Positions 53,355 through 62,200 of a stretch of DNA of 64,000 nucleotides are shown here, in pieces. The notes beneath the pieces were generated by a model. It saw only the letters and a program-made list of their open reading frames with translations. It was not told where the DNA came from and searched no databases. Source of the DNA: Longispora albida DSM 44784. Its GTDB lineage: Bacteria; Actinomycetota; Actinomycetes; Mycobacteriales; Micromonosporaceae. A program made the translations under genes and the position numbers. Where the stretch lies: assembly GCF_000379825.1 (NCBI RefSeq), contig NZ_KB903814.1, positions 248,001-312,000 on the forward strand, written 5' to 3'. Position 1 is the first letter of the stretch, and every line of letters starts with the position of its first letter.

Positions 53355-56300
53355 TCAGCCCGCGTCATAGGTGATGACGAGGGCTGCGGCTGGCCCGCCC
53401 TGGGCCGTGTCCGGGTGGAAGGTGCGCGACCAGTCGGAGCCGGTCTCCTCGGCCGCGCGGAGCATGACGCCGTGGTTGGCCGTCCCCGCGGACCAGGCGC
53501 GGGTCATCGTCGTCACGTCCCAGGTCCACTGGGCGTTCTCCTGGCAGGCCGAGGGGTCGCGGGAGACCCGCTCGCCGCTGGTCGTCGCGCCGGGCTGGAC
53601 GCCCCAGTAGACCTGCCGCTGGTCCCACTCGCCGGTGATCCGCTGCGCGATGATCCCCTGGCTGGCCTGGCAGCCGTGCACGCCGCTGCGCGAGGTCAGC
53701 CTCAGGCTCGCGCTGACGATCGGCCGGCCGGCCGCCGCGCCCAGCTCGAACTTCATGAGGGTCCGGTACGGCTTGCCGTAGACGTACGCGACCATCGCCG
53801 TGTCGCTGCCGAGGTAGCTGCCGTACACGATGGTGCGCAGGCCCGACACCGGGACCGTGATGGTCTTCGGGTTCTTCGGCGCGCCGGACGGCGGCGCTGG
53901 CGGGGCGGCCTCAACCGCGAAGACCTGTTCCATCGCGCCGGGCGTGCACTCGTCATGGGTGACCTGGTTGCCGTACGGGTACGTCCGGCCGCTGCCTGCG
54001 GCCGTCAGGCAGCCGTAGGTGTGCACCGGGCGGATGCGGAACCCTCTCGCCGGGGCGCTCACCGGTTCGAACAGGAACATCTGGTGGTCGCCGGGCGTGC
54101 AGTAGCGGGTGTTCTCGACCCGGGCACCCGGCTCCTCCGACGCCCCGGCGACACCCATGCAGCCCTTCCCCTGCGCAGGATGCTCGGCCCTGATGACGTA
54201 CGCCCCGCTGTGGAAGACCTTCTCCAGGCTCAGCTTCGGGTAGGCACCGTCGCACAGCCCCGGATAGATCGTCCCGCTGTACTGGTCGGACGGGTTCTCC
54301 GTCAGGCACTCGCCGGTGAGCAGGTTGCGGATGCGGACCGGCTCAGCAGCCGAGGGCGCCTCCGGAGGGTCCGGCCCCTTGTCCACCTCGATGCCGAACA
54401 CCTGGCCCCTGGCCGCAGGGTCGCATGCCTGCTGCGTGAGCTGCGTCCACTCCGCCGTCGCGTTGCCCGCGAAGCCGAGACACAGTCCACTGTGCTCAGC
54501 CCGGATCCTGAACCCGCGCAGCGGGCTCGTCACCGCCTCCAGAGTCATCCTGTTCCCGGTGCTCTCCCCGCAGAAGCTGTCCTCCACGGGCGCTCCGGCC
54601 GACGCCGAGCCACCCTGCACCCCCAGGCAGCCGGGCCCGTGGACGGGATGCATCGGCTTGAACTGGTAGACCTTCGGGAAGTCCTGGACCAGGTCCAGGT
54701 CGTACACGGGCATGGCTCCGGTGCACGAGGCCTGATAGACCAGGCCGTCATCGACCCCAGGCCTCTCCGCCAGGCACAGGCCGGTGTGGGCAGCGGTGAT
54801 CTTGCTCCGGCCGGTACCGGGCAGCGGCAGCGGAGCGCCCTCCGGATCCGTCACTGTGGTCGAGGACGGCCTGAAGATGAACGTGCCGGCCCCGGAGCAG
54901 TAGCCGAGCACTATGTGCGAGCCCAGCTCGGGGCCAGCGCCGACGGTCAGGCACCACGAGCCGCTGGCCTGCCGGATCTGGAACGCCTGCGTGCCACCCG
55001 TCATCGGGATCAGCCGGACGGCGTGCGGCGCGGAATCGCGGGAACAGGTCTCCTCCCGTACCGTCTCGCCGAGCGTGGTGCTGGCGACCGCCAGGCAGGA
55101 CACGTCCAGCTTGCCGGGCCGGGTGACCAGGATCCGGTACGAGCTGCCGCCGGGCAGCTGGTCGAGCGCGAACTGGGCGTCGAGGTCACTGCACAGCGAG
55201 GTCGACGGCACGATCCCCTTGCCGGCCGGGCCGTCGATGTCCATGCAGTAGCCGGACTGGGCCGACACGAACCGGTACGGGCCGGGAGCCGGCCGCTCCG
55301 GCAGGCCGGTCAGGTTCCGGATGTCCGTCGCGGTGGCCGGGCGGCCGAGGACCTTCACCGTGTCGATGGCACCAGCGAAGAACTGCGCCGCCCGTCCGTC
55401 GACAACGGACCGGCCGACCTGGAACGCTCCCAGTACCGGCTGGGTCACCTCGTGGCTGGCCTGCCCGGCGAGTGACCCGTTCACGTACAGCCGGGCCTGC
55501 TTGGCCACGTGGTCGTACACGCCGATGACGTGGGCCCACTTGCCGGTCTCTGCCACCTCCCTGGACACCGCGACCGCGTACACGGTGCCGTCCGCGTCCT
55601 TGCTGGTGACGCGGAACCGCCACCGCTGAGCCGTGCCGTCGTACTCCAGCACGAAGCCGCTGTTGCGCTTGCCGTCCTGGCTGAGGACCGTCCGGAGCCC
55701 GCTCGTCCCCGGGTTCACCCTCACCCACGCGGCGGCCGTGAAGCCCTGCGGGACGGCCGCGACCGGGCCGGCCGTGTAGGCGTGCCCGTCCTGGCCGTTG
55801 AAGACCAGCCCGCTGCCGCCCGGCTCGTACTCGACACCGCCGGCGAACGCCATGCTGTGCCCGTTACCGGTGCCGTCCTGGGAGGCCTGCGAACCGTTGC
55901 CGGGGCTGGTCTTCGGGCACGGCGCGAGCGAGTCGCCCGGGCAACCGCCCGGCCGGACACCCGTGAACTCCCAGCTCCCCTCTGGCCCGAGCAGCGCGCC
56001 GGTCTGCTTCTGCCAGTCCCAGATCTCGGCGGCCGGCACGACCCGGTCAGTGGCGAGCACGTCGTCGATCGCGCCCGGCCAGAAGTCCACGATCCAGCCG
56101 TTGTTCTTGCCCCGGCCGAGCTGGAAGGCCCCGGTGGCCGTGCCGGTGGTCCGGCCGGGGGCCGCAGCGGCGAGCTTGCCGTTGACGTAGAGCCGGGCCT
56201 CGCCCTGCTCGTGGTCGTACACGCCGGTCAGGAGGGTCCACAGGCCCGGCTGGGCAGCGTGCCAGGCGGCCGGCGTCACCGTGGCCGCGCTTCCGGCCCC

Positions 56301-59186
56301 GGACGTCTCGAACATCCAGCTGCGTGTCTGGCTGGAGTAGCCGAGCGAGAAACCCGAGTGGGTGGCACCATCCTGGCTGAGTGCCTTGGCCGTGCCGGTC
56401 GTCTTGTCCAGCCGGACCCGGGCCGAGACCGTGAAGCTCCTGCTGGTGTCGAGCACGGACCCGGTCGTGGCCGCGAAGCCCTTGTCAGTGCCGTCGAACA
56501 GCAGAGCCTTGCCGCGTCCGGGTGGGCCGTCCGTGCGGGACACCCCGGCCCGGGTGGTGATGGTGTGCTCGTGACCGGTGCCGTCCGCCGCCGGGCCAGC
56601 GTCCTCGTCGAGATTCCACTGGCCGCCGGACGTGAAGGCCAGGCTGCCGAGGGTCTCCTTGATGACGCCGCCGATCTCGCGTTCCGGTACGGGCCGGGAG
56701 AAGACCCGCACGTCGTCGAGCAGGCCGAGCCACCGGGTCGGCTGGTAGCCGTAGTAGTTGCGGTAGCCGAAGGCGAAGGGCCCGTCCGCGTACCAGCGCG
56801 CCGTGTGCTGGGCCGTGCCCGCGAGCTTGCCGTTCACGTAGAGCCGCATCTGGCTGGTCTCCGCGTCGAAGACGCCGGCCAGGTGGGTCCACACTCCCTT
56901 GGCCACGGCAGTGTTCGGGCTGATGATCGTGTCGGACGCCGCGTTGTCCTCGTCGCTCTGCCGCATCTGGAAGGACCAGCCACGCGGGTACGAGCTGTAC
57001 TGGAGCTCGAAGCCCAGATGCTTCTGCCCGCCCTGGCTGACCGCCGTCCGCCACTCGGAGTCGTCGTCGAGCCGGACCCACGCCATCACCGTGAAGCTCT
57101 CGTCGGAGCGGGTGGCCGGTGCCTCCGTCCGGGCACCGCCGGGCGTGCCGTCGAAGCGGACGGACGTGCTGGGCCGGCCCTCCGCCTCCCAGGCCGTCCC
57201 CGCGTACAGGGTCGCCGGGTTCTGGTAGGTGGCGTCCATGAGCCACTCGCCGTAGCCCTCGTCCAGCTGCCAGTGGGCCCTGAGGGTGCTGGGGTCGGGC
57301 GGGAGCGGCGTGAACTCGTAGATGCGCAGCGGACCACGGTTGCCGGCCCGGTCGACCGCCCGGACGTTGAGTGCCTGCGTCGCGCTCGCGTCCGGCGTGA
57401 TCTCGGCCGTCGCCGTGCCGGTGGGCCCGGCAGGCACGAGGATCGACGGGTCACTGTTCAGGCCGTAGACGTACCCGGCGACACCTGCCTCGCCGCTGGA
57501 GAACGTGAACTGGCCCGGCTGGTACGGCGCGCCGCCCGTCTCGCCTTCGGGATACTCGGCCGAGGCGATGCTGGGCACGAGCAGGGGAGCCTTGGTGTCC
57601 ACTGTGGCCGGACACCACTCGGACCACGCGCCCGGGTCGATGCCGTCGTCGCCACGGACCCGCCACTGGTACGCGCCGTCGGGCAGCGCCGGGCCGGTCC
57701 AGCGGAACGTGCTCCCGCCGGACATGGGGACCGTCCGGCCCTCGCTGACCCTGGTACCAGCACCGGCCGTCCACCACTCGAAGACAGCGCTGACCTGTCC
57801 CAGGTCGTCGTCCTGCTGGTCGTCGATCGTGGCGCGGAGCTCTGGCGCGGCCAGCCCGCCGTGCTCGCCGCACGCCTTCGATCCGGTACTCAGCCCGGCC
57901 GGCGCACCCGGCGGCACGTTGTACTTCACGTCGAGCGTCACGACGTTGTCGAACTCCATCGCGCCCGCGTTGTACCGGTCGGTCTCCGGGGTACGCAGCG
58001 ACAGGGTGAGGTCCGGGTTCTTGCCGGCAGCGTTGGTGGCCACGACGCCCGTGATGTCGAACTCGACGTTGCCCCGCTGGCAGGCGGTACTCCAGCCGAG
58101 CGCGAGGTCCCTGCCCGTGACCCGGTTGCCGTCGATGCCCTTGTTCGCCCAGGTCGTCGCCGCGTCGAACCGGGGCACGTGCCACACCTCGACCGGCCGC
58201 TGGACGCAGCTCACCGACCACTGGGCTCCCGCGCGCAGCTCGGCCTTCATGATCCGGGCGCCGGCCAGGGCTGTCGTGTTCAGCTCGAAGCTCGACCGGT
58301 AGTACTTCGGCGCGTTGATGCCGTCGCTGGCCGCCCCGACCTTCGCCAGCCAGCTCGTGTCCCAGCGGGGCGTGCCGGGGTCCTGCTCGGACAGGAGGGT
58401 CCAGTGGTTCAGGTGGGTTCCGGGGGCGTAGGCGAGTCCGATGTGGAGCGGGAAGGTGCCGGTGAGCCCGGCCGGGCTGAGCGTGATCGAGCCCGGCTCG
58501 TACGCGGCCTTCAGGTCGGAGACGTGGTCGCCGGGCTTCGGGGAGGCGATGCGGTCGGCTGGGCCGGCCGCGGAGTCCCACACCCAGGCGCGTGGCGCCG
58601 GCTCACGGGTACCGGTGACGCCGAATCTGAGGTCTGGCAGGGCTTTCAGGGCCTCGGGAGTCTTCACGGTCAGCACGGTGCTGACGTCGGAACGGGTCGC
58701 GCGCAGGGTGAGGTCGACACCGGCCCGGACCTCCGGGTACGTGGCCCGGTCGCCGTCCAGGACCGGGGCCGGGAGCGTCCCTGGCCAGGTCACCGCGAGG
58801 TCACCGGCCGGGGTGCGCAAGCGGGTCAGCGGGCCGGTGCCGCCAGGCGACAGCACCACCTCACCCGCCGCGACGGGGCTGATCCCCTCGCCCGTCCGCC
58901 GGAGGGTGGTGTCGATCGGCACCCAGCGGCCGTCGCGCCGGACGAAGGCCGGTCCGCTGGAGATCTGGGCGTTGAGCCTGCCGCCGGGCTCGGCCAGGTA
59001 CCGGGTGGTCGCCGTGCCCCACGACGGGATCTCGGCGGGCCTGCCCGTGCGGCGCGCCTCGGCGAAGGCCGCGGCGACCTCGGAGGACGGCCCGGCGGGC
59101 CGGGTGACGGAGGGAAGGGCCGGCCCGGTCAGCAGGCCAGCGCTGAGCAGGGTGACGAGGGCAGCGGGCAGCCAGCGTGGTCTCAC
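53355..59186 (-). CDS. Secreted LamG ×3 / ricin-type ×3 / DNRLRE multidomain protein
   Basis: 1943 aa. A signal peptide (AALVTLLSAGLLTGPALPS) opens it. A DNRLRE-like domain lies at about aa 285–430 and fibronectin/Ig-like segments at 435–635. Three LamG/jellyroll folds follow (about 638–850, 855–1050, 1070–1295; each with VNGKLA- or VNGSLA-type strands). Three Cys-rich β-trefoil units resembling ricin B chains sit at about 1302–1745, and a C-terminal DNRLRE domain at 1770–1943 (FELGAAAGRPIVSASLRL). The GTG start has GGAG 6 nt upstream. Its N-terminal half resembles the left-edge protein at 1–4684, but trefoils replace the nidogen-like repeats. It is followed after 43 bp by the Hint-deaminase RHS gene and shares its operon. 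Glycan or glycoprotein binding is likely. Confidence 0.88.
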   Translation of the reverse strand: MRPRWLPAALVTLLSAGLLTGPALPSVTRPAGPSSEVAAAFAEARRTGRPAEIPSWGTATTRYLAEPGGRLNAQISSGPAFVRRDGRWVPIDTTLRRTGEGISPVAAGEVVLSPGGTGPLTRLRTPAGDLAVTWPGTLPAPVLDGDRATYPEVRAGVDLTLRATRSDVSTVLTVKTPEALKALPDLRFGVTGTREPAPRAWVWDSAAGPADRIASPKPGDHVSDLKAAYEPGSITLSPAGLTGTFPLHIGLAYAPGTHLNHWTLLSEQDPGTPRWDTSWLAKVGAASDGINAPKYYRSSFELNTTALAGARIMKAELRAGAQWSVSCVQRPVEVWHVPRFDAATTWANKGIDGNRVTGRDLALGWSTACQRGNVEFDITGVVATNAAGKNPDLTLSLRTPETDRYNAGAMEFDNVVTLDVKYNVPPGAPAGLSTGSKACGEHGGLAAPELRATIDDQQDDDLGQVSAVFEWWTAGAGTRVSEGRTVPMSGGSTFRWTGPALPDGAYQWRVRGDDGIDPGAWSEWCPATVDTKAPLLVPSIASAEYPEGETGGAPYQPGQFTFSSGEAGVAGYVYGLNSDPSILVPAGPTGTATAEITPDASATQALNVRAVDRAGNRGPLRIYEFTPLPPDPSTLRAHWQLDEGYGEWLMDATYQNPATLYAGTAWEAEGRPSTSVRFDGTPGGARTEAPATRSDESFTVMAWVRLDDDSEWRTAVSQGGQKHLGFELQYSSYPRGWSFQMRQSDEDNAASDTIISPNTAVAKGVWTHLAGVFDAETSQMRLYVNGKLAGTAQHTARWYADGPFAFGYRNYYGYQPTRWLGLLDDVRVFSRPVPEREIGGVIKETLGSLAFTSGGQWNLDEDAGPAADGTGHEHTITTRAGVSRTDGPPGRGKALLFDGTDKGFAATTGSVLDTSRSFTVSARVRLDKTTGTAKALSQDGATHSGFSLGYSSQTRSWMFETSGAGSAATVTPAAWHAAQPGLWTLLTGVYDHEQGEARLYVNGKLAAAAPGRTTGTATGAFQLGRGKNNGWIVDFWPGAIDDVLATDRVVPAAEIWDWQKQTGALLGPEGSWEFTGVRPGGCPGDSLAPCPKTSPGNGSQASQDGTGNGHSMAFAGGVEYEPGGSGLVFNGQDGHAYTAGPVAAVPQGFTAAAWVRVNPGTSGLRTVLSQDGKRNSGFVLEYDGTAQRWRFRVTSKDADGTVYAVAVSREVAETGKWAHVIGVYDHVAKQARLYVNGSLAGQASHEVTQPVLGAFQVGRSVVDGRAAQFFAGAIDTVKVLGRPATATDIRNLTGLPERPAPGPYRFVSAQSGYCMDIDGPAGKGIVPSTSLCSDLDAQFALDQLPGGSSYRILVTRPGKLDVSCLAVASTTLGETVREETCSRDSAPHAVRLIPMTGGTQAFQIRQASGSWCLTVGAGPELGSHIVLGYCSGAGTFIFRPSSTTVTDPEGAPLPLPGTGRSKITAAHTGLCLAERPGVDDGLVYQASCTGAMPVYDLDLVQDFPKVYQFKPMHPVHGPGCLGVQGGSASAGAPVEDSFCGESTGNRMTLEAVTSPLRGFRIRAEHSGLCLGFAGNATAEWTQLTQQACDPAARGQVFGIEVDKGPDPPEAPSAAEPVRIRNLLTGECLTENPSDQYSGTIYPGLCDGAYPKLSLEKVFHSGAYVIRAEHPAQGKGCMGVAGASEEPGARVENTRYCTPGDHQMFLFEPVSAPARGFRIRPVHTYGCLTAAGSGRTYPYGNQVTHDECTPGAMEQVFAVEAAPPAPPSGAPKNPKTITVPVSGLRTIVYGSYLGSDTAMVAYVYGKPYRTLMKFELGAAAGRPIVSASLRLTSRSGVHGCQASQGIIAQRITGEWDQRQVYWGVQPGATTSGERVSRDPSACQENAQWTWDVTTMTRAWSAGTANHGVMLRAAEETGSDWSRTFHPDTAQGGPAAALVITYDAG

Positions 59187-59216
59187 GGGTGCTCCAGGTG
59201 AGTGGCGAGGGGAGGT

Positions 59217-59248
59217 GGCTGGCCCGGGTCACGGGTCCCGGGCCAGCC
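59217..59248 (-). terminator. Stem-loop terminator of the third RHS gene
   Basis: Perfect 12-bp arms GGCTGGCCCGGG / CCCGGGCCAGCC around an 8-nt loop, between the stop of the right-hand RHS gene and the GTG start of the LamG/ricin gene. It separates the two transcription units. Confidence 0.82.
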
Positions 59249-59263
59249 GGTCAGTGCAGGGCT

Positions 59264-62200
59264 CTAGCAGCAGATCGGGATGTCCTGCGTGCCGAGCCGG
59301 GTACCGGGGAGGACAGCTTCCTTACCCGGGTTCGCGGCGGTGGCGGGCCGGTCGGGCACCGGCACCGGCACCGGGAAGGGCTGCGTGATCGGCCCTGGTA
59401 CCGGCGGCCGTTCCGGCGTCGGCGGTACCGGCAGGCACTGGGACCAGCCACCGCACGGCTTCGGCGGCTTGGGGGCCGGGGCCGGGGGCGCCGGTTCCGG
59501 CTCGGGTTCCGGTGCCTGCGACGGGAAGTACAGGCTGCCGTCGCTGCCGTCGTCGACGTCGTACGCGATGGAGTAGTTGACGTAGTCACCGTCGATGACC
59601 ATGCCGCCGTCCCCGCCGCCGCCCGACTTGCCCAGGGCCTTGTTCGTGACGTGGTCGCGGTATTCCATCAGGCTGAGAACCGCATCCGTGCTGATCTTCA
59701 GCGGCTTGCCCGGCTTGTGGTTCTTCAGCGCCTTGGACATCTCCTTGAACGCTTTCTGGACGTCCTTCGGCAGCTTCTTGATGTCGACGATCTTCACGGT
59801 CTTCGGTTTCGGCTTCGGCGAGCCGGACGAGGACTTCTTCCCGCTGGCGGAGGACGAGGCGGGCTTCACCTTCTTCTTCGCCTTGAGGCCGTCCGGGTCG
59901 GAGTAGCTGAACGGGTTGTTGTTGGCGTAGGAGTACCCGTTCACCTGCTGCGGATCCTCGTGGTCGATCACCGGGTCGGCCGAGGCGAACCGGCCGGTGA
60001 CCGGGTCGTACTCGCGGGCTCCGATGTGGACGAGCCCGGTGCCGTCGGTGATCCCGCCGACGAAGCCCCGCTCCCCCGGCCAGGCCGGCGGAGTCGCGTC
60101 GCGGCTCTCACCGAACGGCAGGCTGAACCGCCGGGTCACCGCCAGCGTCACCGAGTCCAGCCCGGCGCTCGCCGTGCCGTGGTGGTCGGCGACGAGCCAG
60201 GTCAGCTTGCCTGCCGTCCGGACAGCGACGGTGCGGTCGAGGTGCGTGTAGTAGCGGGTGCCGGTGACCCCGGTGCCGCCGGGCGACAGTTTCAGCTCGG
60301 TGTCGCCCAGGTACAACGTGGTACCTGTGGCGTCCTTGCGGAGCAGCCGGTTGCCATCGGCGTCGTAGATGGCGGAGCTGGAGGCTCCACTCTGGACCAG
60401 GTTCGCGAGCCGGCCCTCCGCGTCCCACGTGAGCTGCTGCGTGACGCCGCCGCTGACCCGTTCCGTCTGGTTGCCGGAGGCGTCGTGGGTGAAGCTAGAA
60501 CCGCCAGAGACGGTGCGGAGCGTGTGCCCGCCCGCGTAGCCGTAGGTCCGGGTGGTGTCCCCGGCCGAAGCGTGCCGCACCTCCGACGTCCGGTTGCCCG
60601 CCACGTCGTAGGTGTAGCTGTGCCAGTAGGGAGCCGGACCGCCGAGTCCGGTCGTGGCCGGGGTCTTCGCGCAGTCGCCGTCGCCCGGGGTCCACGCCTC
60701 GGTCATGCGGCGCAGGTAGTCGGTCTTCGCGCACTGCGTGTCGCCGGCCGTCACGTCGGCGGCCTTCGTGATGTTGCCGGCCGCGTCGTAGGTGTAGTTC
60801 ACATCGGACACCGCCGTCGGGGCGGTGGTCCGGGTGACCTGCGTCCTGTTCACCCTGCCGGTGGCGGGGTCAGTGGTGAAGGTGCGGGTCACGGCCTTCG
60901 CCGCCGGTCCCGACACGTGCCTGTAGAGGTCGCCAGTGTTCGTGTAGGTGGCAGAGCCGTACAGCGTCAGCGTGCTGCCGAGCGTCGTCGGCAGGCCCAG
61001 CGGGCTGTACGCGTGTACCTGGGTCTCCTGCGGCAGCCCGCCAGCGGCCGGCGGCGTGGTGTTCACCGGCTGCCCGGCCAGGTTGTAGCTGACCTTCGTC
61101 TCGTACCGCCCGGCGAGCAGCCCCTCCACGCCCGGCACGACAACGGCCTGCCCGGTCGCCCGGCCGCCCGCGTCGTACCCGAGCACCTCGGTCCGGTACT
61201 CCGCCGTCCCCTGGTAGCGCGTCGAGGACCACGGCAGCCCCTTGCCGCCCGGCCCGTCGAAGGCCCAGCCCGCCAGGAGCGTGGTGCCCTCGGAGAGCGA
61301 GGTCTTGCGGCCGAGGACGTCGTAGCCGTAGGTCAGGGTGCGGCCCCGGGCGTCGGTACGGGTGAGCCGGTGCCCGGCCGCGTCGTACGTCGCGGTGCTG
61401 ACCCCCTGGTCGGGGTCCTCGGAACGAACCAGGTTCCCCTCGATGTCGTACTCGTACCGCCACGTGTTCCCGGCCTGGTCGACCACAGTGGACAGTTCAC
61501 CGTCCCGGGTGTACGTGTACTTCGTCGCGTCGAAGGACCCGGCCGGTGCCCCGCCGTGGTACTGGCGCAGCTCGGTCAGCCGGCCCCGCGCGTCCGTGAC
61601 GCGCGTGGTGGCCGTGCCGCCCTGCGGTGGCGTGCCGTGTACCCGGTCGCCGCCGTAGCCGGTCGTCGTCCGCCACTTCTCGGCACCCGAGGCCAGCTGG
61701 ATCTCGGCGGTCTTCCGCCCGGCCCCGTCGTACTCGGTGACCGTCTGGCCTGGGAGTTCGTTGTCGGGCGTGTCCAGCAGGACCTTCGCCACGGCACCAG
61801 TGTTGTGGTACGGCTGGCTGGTCTTCCACGACCGGCCGAAGGTGTCGTACAGCGTCGTGGTCACGATGCGCCCGCCGGCCGGTGAGGGCTGCTGGATCTG
61901 GCGCGACCGGAGGAAGCTGTCGAACAGCTCGACGCTCGTCGCGTACGAGCCGGTGGCCTGCAACGCCTTCGTCGTCACCGACGGGGCACCGCTGACCGGC
62001 AGGTCGTACTCGAACTGGGCGCTCGCCGAGTCGGTGCGCGCCCGCCCGGGCAGCCACACCGCCGTCCGCCGTCCGAGCCCGTCGTACACGGTCTGCGTCT
62101 GGCGGCCGTTGGCGTCGGTCTCCACCGCCGGCAGGCCACGGTACTTGTCGAACATGGTGGTCGCGGCGTGCCCGAGCGGGTTCGTCGTCACGGCCTGGGC

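Noticed and set aside
48662-61885. Plus-strand frames of 900–1200 codons opposite the right-hand RHS and LamG genes
   Set aside because: Low-complexity Arg/Gly/Val translations; the minus strand carries signal peptides, YD repeats and Hint motifs.
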